Under the pieces are notes generated by a model. It ran no database searches. It saw only the letters and a program-made list of their open reading frames with translations, and had not been told where the DNA came from. DNA of 64,000 nucleotides from Callipepla californica brunnescens (taxonomy: Eukaryota; Chordata; Aves; Galliformes; Odontophoridae): assembly GCA_023055505.1 (NCBI GenBank), contig JALIRH010000045.1, positions 682,001 through 746,000 on the forward strand, read 5' to 3'. Within the stretch, counting starts at the first letter, position 1. The number at the start of each line of letters is the position of its first letter. Shown here in pieces: positions 47,471-59,000 of the stretch. Both the position numbers and the translations under genes were made by a program.

Positions 47471-47995
47471 AGCAAATGCAGCCCCATCCCTCACACACAG
47501 CGATGCTCCGAGGGGCACCAACATGGCGGCCCTGGGCTGACACACGGCCGCGTGCCCCGGCCCCGCCCAAGCGCCCAACGGGATTGGCCAGCTCCTTGAG
47601 TGACCCGACCAATGAGAAGCCTCGCACCAGCCTCGCGCCTCCCGCCTCTGCGGATCTGAGGCGCTGTCAGCGCCCGCCGCCATTTTGTGCCGGTCCGCGC
47701 CGTTCGACGCCGCGTTTGTTCGGCTCTGCTCTCGGTGGGCTCCGCGTGTCCCGGCGCTCCAGGGGCAGCGCGGCCGCGGGCCGGACCCACCGCCCCCGCC
47801 ATGGGGGTGGGATGCTGAAGGCACAGCGGTGGAGCTGAGACCTGTGGCGGGCCTCCCCTCAGGCCGTGCTGCCGCGCTGCCTCGGTCCTGAGGGGATCTG
47901 GGTGAGGCTGCACTGCGCGCTCGGGGCCGAGGGAGGGCAGCAGGCGGCCGCGACGCTCCGAGGAGCCGGCCGAGCTGCTGCGGTGCTGAGGTGAG
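47470..47995. promoter_or_regulatory. Second CpG-island promoter upstream of FMNL1
   Basis: A CpG-dense stretch with ATTGG near 47582, CCAAT near 47610, and two YY1-type elements (AACATGGCGGCC near 47520; GCCGCCATTTTG near 47677, opposite orientation). There is no TATA box. A plus-strand donor (GCTGAG then GTGAGC) occurs at about 47990. It lies 2.2-2.5 kb upstream of the FMNL1 ATG and could be an alternative FMNL1 promoter or that of an independent transcript. Confidence 0.6.
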
Positions 47996-47999
47996 CGGG

Positions 48000-48494
48000 A
48001 TGCCTCATCTTCCTGGTACCAGCGCTGCAGGGTGTGCCAGAGCCCTGCGGGCAGCTCGGCCCTGCGGGTGGTGGTGGTCCCTGGGCCTGAGGTCCCACCC
48101 CGGGCCACGAGTAATGCTGCTCTGTGCTAAAGGGTCGCAGCCTCCCCGTGATGCCACGCTGATGTTGCTCTCTTCCACCACCTCAGCCCTCCCAATGGGC
48201 AGGAATTGGGACCACTTGCCTCACCTCTGGTCAAAGCTCTCCACTTTTCCCTGTGTCCCCTCCTTCTGCCCTGCCCTGGCCAGTGCGCTGCTCTGCCTTG
48301 ATGTGGAGCATCTGTCAAGGGATGATGTTTTTCCTTTGTGTGGGGCACCACACAGCCAGGAGGGCCCCTCTGGTTCCTTGGGATCACAGTCTGGCCCCAT
48401 GGGCAGCCCAGGGCTCATCCTTGGGATCATTTTCGTGCTGGGTCTCCTGCACTCCCTTCTCGCCCTGTACCCCAGCTGGGATCAAGGGGAATAA
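48000..48494 (+). other. Possible short transcript or open frame ending at AATAAA
   Basis: From an ATG at 48000 a frame stays open for about 164 codons to a TAA at 48492-48494 that overlaps AATAAA (48490-48495). Its last 30 codons encode a hydrophobic stretch (LILGIIFVLGLLHSLLALYP). I recognise no homologue and composition alone does not prove coding. It may equally be a noncoding RNA driven by the CpG island just upstream. Confidence 0.25.
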
Positions 48495-48870
48495 ATCTGT
48501 TCGAGCATAATCTCAGGGAATTGAATGCAAAATATTTAATGAAATGATGAAATATTTAATGAAAACGAGATATTTAAACTGCAGAGTCAAGCTCTGGAAT
48601 GTCAGGATGTACCGTAATGTGGGTGACCCCAATTTCTGTGTCTGTGAGCTGCCCGCGGCTCTTCTCAGGCCTCCCAAGGCACAGAGAATGGTGCTCAGTG
48701 CGAGGAGGGTGCAGCAGTGCATCAAGGTCGGGTCAGGAACCTGTGGCAGCTGCCTCCTGCCAACCTTCCCCTGGACACGTCACACATCCCCGTGTGGGAT
48801 CTGGGGTTTGCAGAGGGTGGGAATGCTTTGAGGCTGTGTGGTGAGGATAACAATCCCTGCTTTGCTGCAG

Positions 48871-49026
48871 AGGTTGACAGAACAGGTCTGGCTCTCTGAG
48901 CACACAGACTTCTGGACTGGCAGGTGGCTTGTCCTGACACCCCGGCAGGTGACCAGGCACACCTTGCAGAACAAGAGATGCTGCGAGACCCAGGCAGACA
49001 CAGAGCCAGCATCGGACCCCAGGCGG
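48871..49026 (+). other. Candidate unannotated coding exon
   Basis: A 156-bp segment with a good polypyrimidine acceptor (CCCTGCTTTGCTGCAG) and a consensus donor (CGG then GTGAGT). It is open in phase 0 for 52 codons. The translation includes LTEQVWLSEHTDFWTGRWLV and LTPRQVTRHTLQNKRCC. It could be an exon of a transcript from the 47.5-48 kb CpG island. No homology recognised. Confidence 0.3.
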
Positions 49027-50025
49027 GTGAGTAGGGATGTGTGGGGCTGCTGGATGTTGGCACGTGGCAGGGGGTCCTGGTCTCTGTCCTTACATGGCCC
49101 TCAGCAGCTCTTTATCTCTCTCTCTCTCTTACCCGGAATAATGTGCTCGTGTAATGGCAGCATTTCAGAACTCCATTTATTGATGCCAGTGCAGCAGGAG
49201 CCATGAGGAGATGAATTGCTCCTTGCTCTGCCAGGGCTGTCAGGAGGCAGGAGCTGCATGTTAACGGGGTGAGAACAGCTGCCTCATCCTCTGCCGAGGG
49301 CAGTGGGTAGTTCTGTGCCCGTCACGGGCAGGTATCCCCATGCAGAGTGCCCTGTCCATGCTGCCAGCTCCTGGAGAGGCACCTCCAGAGCCGGGATGGG
49401 GCGCTGGGCAGGGTCTCCCGCCCATCTCCGATCCACCGGCACAGCTGCCTGCCACCCATCCCCGCCCCAGCCCCGAGGCGTGCCGTGACGCCCTGCCCGG
49501 GGCTCCATCCCTGCTGCTGGGGATGCTCAGAGCCCTGCCCAGAGGTGCGGTGAGTTTGCTCAGCTTCAGCTCGCCCTCCTTTGGCAGCCGGGGGGAAAAG
49601 AGGAACAGAGGAGAGCCCCCAACCCTCCGCGCCGCCCTCCTCCAAAAAATATTAATAAAACGAAACCATCCCCGCCGCGCAGCCGTGGGCTTTGGGACCC
49701 TGGAGCCGGGCTGCGGCGCGGGGCGGCAGGTGCCGGGGCTGCGGCGCGGGGCTGTGGGGCACCGCGGCCGGTCGGGACCGGGGCTCAGCGGAGCCCTGCC
49801 CGCGGGGCGGGGGTGTAGGCGGGGGGAGGCGTTTGCGGCTCAATAACGCCCAGGAGAAGTTGCAAGCGGCGAAGAGAGACAGAGAAGGGGAAAAACACCC
49901 CGACACTCACCCGCCCCATCCCTCCTGCAGCTCCGCTTCCTGCCCAGCCCAGCTCACTGCAGCGTGACCGCTCCGCTCCTCGCCATCCCCGGCACCCCGG
50001 GCGCCCCGGGCCCGGCGGCAGCGCC
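49027..50025. other. FMNL1 upstream region
   Basis: Increasingly GC-rich toward 50 kb. From about 49.6 kb it is a CpG island that probably contains the FMNL1 transcription start and 5' UTR. No TATA box is evident. A CT-repeat of about 14 bp lies near 49110. Confidence 0.5.
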
Positions 50026-53000
50026 ATGGGCAACGCGGCCGGGGGCATGGAGGGGGCTGCGGCCCGAGAGAACCGAGACCCCCGGGCTCCGGGCCCCAAC
50101 GCCGCCGCCGCCGCCGCCACCCCACCGCGGCCGCCGCCGCCCGCCCGGCTGCCCATGCCCGCCGCGGACGAGCTGGAGGAGCGCTTCAGCCGCGTCCTGG
50201 TGAGTCCTGGGGGAGCCGCAGTCCCGCACGGGCTTTTCTCTGCTTTTTTTTTTTTTTTTTTTTTTCCCCTACTCTTTCCCATCCGTGGGCCGTCTCCTCC
50301 CGTTGCTCGCGGGGACTGCCAGGGGGATGCCCCGAGCTCCGTGCTGCCGGTTCGGGTGACCCTGTCCTCGGCCCCCTGGCCCCGGGGATGCTCTGCAGCT
50401 GCGAAGATGGGGCTGAGGAGCCGGCGGCAGGCCCGGAGCTGGCAGCGCGTAGCCAGCGAGCAGTGCCAGCCGCGCACGCTGCAGCGAGCCGGTGCTACAA
50501 ATATCAACCTGCCTCGCTCACCTCCTCCCCTGCTCCTCTCCGGCACATCCCGGCAGCGCTCTCTCCCCCTCTTTCTCCCCCTCCCTCTCTCTCCATCTCA
50601 GCGCTGGGGTGAGGACTGGGCAGCTCAGCCCGGCCCCCCTGCGTGTCCTGGGGCAAACCGTCGGCTGTCTGGTGCGGTGGGGCAGTGCAGCCCCACAGCT
50701 CCGTGAGCCGCTCGGTTAGGCAGAGCAGGAGCTGAGCTGAGTGCCGGGCACCAGCACCGCTGGACTAAGCTGCTGGTCGCTCCTCTCTGTCCTTGGGAGG
50801 GGAAGGATGGCCGTGACCTTCGCCGTACAGCTGTGCTGGACGCGGTCCCCGTGCCTGTGCCTTCCCCCGCACTCAGCGATGTGGCCTTTTCCTCCCTCTG
50901 CAGCTCCGGAGCGCGGAGGCGAGAGCAGCGCGGCTCTCCCTTCCCGCAAAGCCCCGCACGCCGGGGAGATGGGGCATGCTCTGAAGGTCGTGGTCCCGTG
51001 TCTCCACACTCACCAAAAAGCTCCACGGCAAAGTCAGACCAGCAATGTACAGAGCGCAGGGAAACATTTTCTGCTTTTGTATTTGCTGCTTTTATCCCCT
51101 TATCCCCTGCAGCGAGCCATGTGCTCACCTGAACCGGTGCAGGAGCAGCAGCCCGGCTCCGGCTGCAGGCACGGCTCTGTTACACAACGAGGGCCGGAGC
51201 AGCACCGGTGCTGTGACCTGAGATGCTCTGCAGCACGTGTGGCCCTGTGGCAGGCAGGACCCGCCGGCCCGTCCCCGCCAGCCCCAGCACAGATTATTTA
51301 CAGGCTTTTCCTCCGTGCAGCAATTACGGGAGGATTACTGGGGACAGGCATCTCAGCTGAAGTGTCTGCTTTGCCTGCACATGGGCTGTGACTTCTCTGC
51401 ATCTGTTTAGGCTTGCTTGGTCACTGCAGAGGGATCACAGCAAAGGGCTCTGCAGTGCAGGGTCTGGGTGGTGCTCCTGGGACCCCCGGGGTGGGGCTTT
51501 GCTGTAACTTGCTGTGTGCCCACAGTGCTGTTTGTTGCTTTGGGCGCGGATGGCAGGATGAGGTTCGGATTGTGGCTGTGCCTGTAATGGCTGTGGGGTG
51601 ACGCGTGCGGTGCTTTCAGGAAGGGGCTGGTGGCTGGGGACCTTGAGGTGCTTCTGCTGCAATTGTGAGGCCTCAGGAAACGTCACTTTCCGCTGGCGAG
51701 ATGGGGCCTAGGTGTGCTCCAGGGGACTCAACGGCCTAAGCTGAGAAGTGATCAAAAAAGGCAAAGTGGAGATCCAAAGTCTCTCCCAAACCTCCTTTAT
51801 CCCGAGCAGAAGCTGTGGCATGGAGCTATCGGGACAAGCGCGCTGCTTTCAGCAACACGGGAACCGGGCTTCTTGTGAAACTGGGTGTCCCAATCTCTCT
51901 TCCTCCTTTCACAGAGGCTCCCTTCCCCTCCTTCCATCCCACTCAGGGTGAGGGGAGCAGCAGGACCCCCACAACACAGGGACCAAGGACTTTCAGCCAC
52001 CTGAGCTGTATTTTTAATCACCCCCTAGAAACTCCTGTTGTTGGATTTGGTTTTTTAGTGCTAAGGGTGTGGGATTAGCAATGAGGTGTGAACCACAGCA
52101 CTGGCGATCCATCTGTGCCATCTCTGGGACATGGTCTGAGTCCATCACATGGCCTTGGGGTCAGCAGTGCCCGGAGTGTTGTGAGAGCATGTCAGAGCAA
52201 ACCAGTTTCTGGGCAGGTATTCCAAACTGGGAGAGCTACTGGCAAAAAGCCAGGCTGAAAGTCAGCCCAGGGGCGTGGGGCAGGCAGCGGGGTCCTGGGG
52301 GTCCCAACTGCCACTGTGTGTTCAGAAATGGGGAATTCAGTTTTACTGCAGAAATTCTGGCTTGTTCCCAGCTAGGGCACTGTGACAGATGCTGCATTGG
52401 CCCTGGGATGGCAGGGTTGTTTCTTTGCCAAGCAATCTGGGACGTGCCAGTATGGCTGTGGAGTTAGGGGTTATGGGGACAGGCTGAGGAAGGAGTCAGT
52501 CGTTGGGGGCTGGGCCAGGGGTGTGCAGGTGTGTGTGTTCATGACGGTGTTGTTTTTCCCCTTTAGTTATCAAGAAGCAAACAAAGGTTCAGGGAGGACT
52601 TAAATGAAGCTGTGAGATGAGGGTGTGGTGGAGGTGAGCCGCGGCTGGGCTGTCTGAGCATCCAAAAATAGCTGGGAGGGCTCTGAGATAGGGACAGTGG
52701 TGGCCCTGCTGTGAGGTTTTGCTGCTGAGCCATGGCAGCTCAGCTGGTGACGAGAGCTTTGCTTTGGCTACTCTGGGGACCTGGAGGAGAGATCAGCCCC
52801 ATCTGAAGGAGCAGAGACCTAAAAACTCTCTGAGCCCTCGAGGAGCCGGCTGGAAGATTCCCCCAGAGCCCTTGTTTAGCTGCTGGTAGCACCTAAAATC
52901 GGCAAGTGCTCTGCAAAATCAGGGCAGCCTGTAGGGCAGGGATGGAAAGCGGGAGACCTCAAAAACTTCATGTTGCTGTAAAGTCATAGTGTGCTGCAGG

Positions 53001-56000
53001 GCCCTGCGTGGCCGGGAGCCACTGGTGTGCGTTTGCAGTTGTCCTGGGGAACCAGCAAACGTCACTGCTGCAGATGTTTGCAGATGTACCGCTGGCCAGA
53101 GCATGGCACTGAGGCCGGTCACCGTGAGCACCAGCTGCAGCCGTGCTGTGTGCTGCGGGATCTCACCCAGGAAAGAGAAACGATGCCCTGCTTTCTGCTG
53201 GATCTGCCCCCAGCCTGGTCCCCGCGCAGCACAGCAGCATGCAGGATGCAGAGCTGGCACCGGGGTGGGATGGTGCCATGGTGTCAGGGCTACTGTGCGG
53301 CTCTGCTGGTGTTCCCAGCGTCCCCACACAGGGATGTTTGGCCACACAGCCCAGCGATGAGAAGGAAGCCTGTGCTTGTGTCTGGCTCAGACCCTAGGTG
53401 AAGCCAGGGGGTGTCCTGCTGTGGGGATCCCCCCCCATGCTGGCACCAGGCGGGCACTCAGTGGGGAGGAAAGTGTGGCTGACGAGTCTCATTTCCCCGC
53501 CGTGTGCTCAGAGCAGCTTCTGCTTGTGCTTAAAATAGAGCTGGGAGCAGCAGGCAGCAGGGAGGCTTTGGCCGCAGCTGCACGGTAGCAGTGCCTGTCC
53601 CTTAGCAACTCCTTAACCTCTCTTGAGGTGGGCTCTGGCCCCTGGTGGGGTGCTGCCTGCTCTCCTGACAGATTTTCCCTCTGACACCTTGGCAGGTTTG
53701 GGACCTGACCACGGCTGACTCCAGGGACTCCCTCGCAGGCTGAGATGCTCCTGGGGGCACTGGCCCAGCCTTGACTGCTGTGTGTTGAGGTTTGGGAGAG
53801 CCCGGGCATCCCCAGTACCTGGTGCAGAGCCTTGGAAAGAAGCTGTGGCCTCCGTGCTGCATCAGTGTACTGAGGAGAGATGCGCTTGCTGGAGTGGGGA
53901 TGGTGCTGGTGCCTGTCACTGAGGGGGACAACATAGGAAGCCCTGTGCTAGGGAGCAGGCGTGCTCCAAGCCCTACCTGGCAGGAGTATCACCTTCACAG
54001 CAATGCCACAAGGGCTGGAGCATCCTGGGACTGCCACATCCCATCAGCTGCCAGCCTGCCCTCCTGTTGTCATCAGTCTTCCCCATGGCCTTGGGGTGCT
54101 TGAGCTGGGTGCTGTCCTGTTCCTGCTGCCCAGCATCTGGGCCTTCACACTGGGCTGGGAGCAGCTTCCCATCGCCGTTGCATGGCTCTGCATCTGCCAT
54201 GTGCCGTGACACTGCTGCACACACAGATCTGCACGTGAGCCTCCAGCTCTCAGCCCCACACGCTGCCTCACTGCTCCCGGCCCCGTGCAGGTCGGGAAAC
54301 CACAGAAGACGCCTCAGCAGCTCGGCCACGATTCCTAAGCAACGGGCGTCTCGTTTCAGTCTGGGTTTCACTCGAGCTGTCCGAGCAGCCAACCAGCGAC
54401 GGCAGCACCTCGCGTGTTTTGCAGAGCAAACACTTCCGTGGTGGATGCTTTTAATTTTCTCTCTGAGCGCAGAGACTGGCTCTGCTTGAAGGCTGCTCAG
54501 GGTGTGGAATAAAAAGGGAGTGCCTCACACCCAGAACCCCTCTGCCTGCCCAGCACAGCTCTTCTGCATGGCCTTGTGCTGTCATTGCTACAACCAGAAG
54601 TCCTTTTTGTAATGGGAAATGGTGTAGGTGCTGCTTTGCCTCCCCCTGTCTGGTTTCAGCTGCAGGGTAAATCCCTGCACAACCCTGCAGCAAGCCCTCC
54701 CCGTGCTGGCTTTGGCTTTGGTGAGGGTCCCAAGCAGCCACCTCCTTCCAGGGCATCACTGAGGTGTCACCACATGCACTGGGGATGTCAGGGCCCTGAG
54801 GGACATGGTGGCATCTCTTCAGACCACCAGGAGCACGGCAGGCAGTGGTGCTGCTCGGTGCCTGTGTCTGCCACGGTGGATGGACTGTGCAGCCAGGTGG
54901 AGGTGCATCCCATGGCATAGGGGGATGGGCTCAACACTGGATGCTTGGTGGGGTGAGGGTGCCAGGCTGGGATGTCCCCTTGTACCCCCCCTCCATCCTT
55001 ATCCTCACCATCCCTATCCCCCAAGGAGAAGCACTAAGTCCTGCCGTTACCACCAAGAGGTCTCCTTGTACCACTCTGCCCCACATCCCCAGGAGCACCA
55101 GGGCTCCCACCAGGAAGCGAGAGCCGGTTTCTCCGTGCTCCTGGCTGACACCACGGACCGCAGCGGAGCGTCCTGGGTGGGAGGCCGCTTCCTTCCCCTG
55201 TACCACGTGCCTTTGTGGGGAAGGCATCCACCACCCTGTTTGTAACCCAGACGGTGCCACATCCTGCCCCTGGGCCCAGCCCTGCTTGGTGAAGAAGGGG
55301 CTGTACCCTCGCTGGGGACAGCAGCGCTTGGTGGCAGAGCGTGAGCATGGCCACCTCTGCAGGGACATCTCTGACATCCCATTCTGCCTGCATCCTTGGG
55401 GCAGAGAGCCCATGCGAGGCCCTGTTCAATCAGTGAAGCTTGTTCCTGGCTTTTCAGGGTTCCACAGCTGGTAAAATCCGACCCTGCTGGTTTAACTTTT
55501 AAATTGTCTTGAGAGAAGCCAGGATTTGTACTTGATAGTCTCTGTGGATACCTTCCAACTCGGGACGTTGTATGTTCTTTGGAACAGCCCGGTGCAAAGC
55601 TTATAGGTGCACCATGGGTTTGGGGTCTGCAGGGTCCCCGTCTGCTCACACAGACAGTGGAAACCATGAAGACAGGGACTGCCAGCTGAAAGAGCACTGG
55701 GGCTGTCAGTCACCTATGGCAGGTCCTGCGCAGTAGTCTGGGATGTGTCACTGCCTTTTCTGTCCCAGAACCCATCCAGCCCCTCCGATGCAGCTCGATG
55801 GCCTCGCAGTGAGGCTGTTTGTGGCCTCACAGCATGATTTGGTGTCGGTGCTGAGCTCACGTGCTGCGGGCAGGTGGGAGGGAGCAGCTGGCTCCAGGCA
55901 GCCCAGCCACATCCAGACCACCACTGGCTCAACAAGGTGCTGTGGGACTCCAGACAGCTTGGTGACCATGGCTTTGACCTCCTTGTAGGCTCCTTCCTGC

Positions 56001-59000
56001 CCCCATTGCCCTGGTTTGGTTTGTTGCAAAAGCAGCCTGACAGGTTGTTGGTGGGAGGTGGGCGCTGAGGTTTCTGTTCCTGCCTGGTGTGTTGGCACTT
56101 CTCTTTCATGGGTTCCTCTGTGGCTACCTGCATTCCTCCTGTTTGGCTCAAATTCTGGCCAAACCCTTGTGGGATTCCCCAGGGATGTGGCTGTCCCAAC
56201 AGCTGCACCCACTGGTGACTGCACCTCACATCCCTGTGCTGGGGAGCCCCAAAACTGGAGGTTAAGGTGTTTCAACAGAGTTGGATCTGTGCACTATCTC
56301 CATGTGCCATCGCTCCATCTTGCCAGGCCTTGGGTTTTCCAGGCTCTCCTGCTTTTGGGGGGGTCTGAATCTCAGAGAAATTGCTCTTTTGGGAAATCAA
56401 ATCTCAAATGTTTAAACTTGACACACGTGCTGCATGCTGGAGGTGCAGTGGGGGGCTCTCCTGAGGCTCTGCAGGTCACCCCGCGGTGTCCCCACACCTC
56501 AGGGATGTGCTGGCACTCTGCACTGCCCTGCAGGCAGGAGCTGAGCCCGGGGTGTCCCAGGGCCCCCGGACGTGGTGAGCAGCAGTTTCGGTGGCTGCCT
56601 CTTGCCATTTGGGGAGCGGAAATCACGTCACATCCTGCTTGGGCGGCCGCGATGGTGGAGAGGCTGATGGGTGGGGAGGCGGCGGGGCCGGGTTGTGCAA
56701 TGCTGGCACGAAGGGATGTGGTGACTTGCAGCACCCTGCCCTCATATCATGTCCACAAATAAACACTGATTTCACCATCCAGGCCTGCTCTGTGCCTGCA
56801 GGCAGGGCTCAGGGCCATCCATCGCCCTCTCACTGTGGGGACTCAGCCCCATCCCCAACCTGGGTACCCGTACGGGGTGGTGGTGCTGCTGGGCTGGGAT
56901 CTGGGATGGCTGAGGCTGGGAGCATCATGCCCTTGTGATGTGGCTTCAGTTTTCACCTTGCGGAGGTGTGGCTTCAGTTTTCCCCCTAGCACCACGGTCC
57001 CCCAGCTCCTGTGCCTTCTGCAGTGGGGATCCCAGACACCCTTGGACAGGGACATTGCTGATGGATCTGTGTCACCAGATGGCGACACGATAACATCCTG
57101 GGGACAGCAGTGTCGCCATGGGCCCACTGACAAGCAAAGACACTGTGTGCTGAGTGAATGGGGAGTGCCATGTGCTCAGAGGGGACTCTGGGGACAGCCA
57201 TGCCCCTGACACCTGTCTCCCCACAGAGCTCCATGAACCTGCCCCCGGACAAGATGAAGCTGCTCAGCCAGTATGACAATGAGAAGAAGTGGGAGCTTGT
57301 CTGTGACCAGGTGAGGTCTGAGTGCTGCGTGGCACCTTGCTGGCGCTGCTCCTGGCCCTGTCCTCAAACACCACTCATGGTTGGTGGCTGCTGGTACATG
57401 AGGCTGGAGCGGTGGATCCGAGTGCTGGCATCCATCTCCATTAGTCAGACAGCAGCTTATTAACCTGATTAAACATTTATAGGCTGCCATCTGCAGCACA
57501 GGGGGTGGGTGGCTGCTGCGATTCTGGGCAGCACTGGGAGCTGGGACATTCCCTTGTGCTTCAGGCAAGTGTCCTGGCTTCAGCGTCTCTGTGTGGTTTG
57601 TAGGAGCGTTTCCAGGTGAAAAACCCTCCATCTGCCTACATCCAGAAGCTGAAGAGCTACTTGGACACAGGTGGTGTGAGCAGGAAGGTGAGGACTGCCT
57701 TGCACCTTGCGAATCTGCACTTGTCCCCTGTTCTGGTCACTGGCCTAGTGACCATTCGGCTCTCCCTGTTTCCCTAGTTCAAGCGGCGAGTGCAGGAGTC
57801 AACCCAGGTACTCCGAGAGCTGGAGATTTCCTTGAGGACCAACTACATTGGGTAAGGAGCGCTGAGCAGGGGGTCTTTGGGAGGGAGACTCACATGCTGG
57901 TGGCTTCTGGCTATGGGAGTGACAGTGTGATGTGGAGGCATGGGGTGGAGGCTGGTGGCCTCATCCTGCCTGACTGGGAGGGTTTTCATGGGAGAATGGA
58001 GGTTCTGAGGCAGCAGCCAGCTGTGCTCTGAGTGCTGCAGAACCCAGCTCCCATTTTGTCTGTGCCAGTTTGCTGCCACCCATGGGTCCCAAATAGGACC
58101 CAGCCCCCCATGCTGGGTGCCCTGGTCCCCTGTGGCATGGGGGTTTCCTGTTATCTGGGCATGGAGACCCACTGCTCAAGGTTTGGCTGTCCCATAGGGG
58201 TGGTGGCAGAGCCCATGGGCTGTGTCTCTTGCAGGTCAGGAGATGGGGTTTTGTATGGCACCCACCTGTCTTGCAGAGGTGGCACATGGTGATGCCATGT
58301 CCCCTGCATGTCCCTTGCTGGGAACATTGGCCAGGGTGTACCTTGGTGCCTTCCTCAGCCCAGGGAGGCTCGGCTGGGGATGTGGAAGGGGAGGTGGGAG
58401 GAAGAGAAGAGTTGGCATACCCCACTAACCCTTCTTCTCCTCAGCTGGGTCCAGGAGTTTCTTAACGAGGAGAACAAAGGGCTGGACGTGCTGCTGGAGT
58501 ACCTCGCCTTTGCCCAGTGCTCTGTTGCGTATGTCACTGCTACCGCTGGCATTCCGGGTGCCCCTTTTTCCCTTGATCCCCTGCCCTGATGGTATGTCAC
58601 TGGGCTGGGATCAATCTCCCAAAGGGGCTGGGTGGGCTTGGGGGGCTCTGAACAGCCCATGTTTACAGCCTTGGATGTTCCCACATGTCTGCTGGCGTTG
58701 AGGTTTCTCCTTGCCCATCTATCTCTGTCCCCACATGGGACACCAGGTATGACATGGAGAGTACTGAGAATGGCAGCCCAGGCTCTGAAAAGGGCAAGCC
58801 CCTGGAGCAGTCAGTTGAGGACCTGAGCAAAAGCAACTCCTCATCTCCCACACATGGCATCTCCAAAGTGCGGCACCTCACTGTCAGGTAACGTGTGTCA
58901 CCCAGCACCGGACCCCACTCTGCCTCGCTGCACCCTGGCCCCGCCATGCCACGCTGATCCGGCTCAGAGTGGGGCTCAGCAGGGAGATGCAGTCCTGGTC

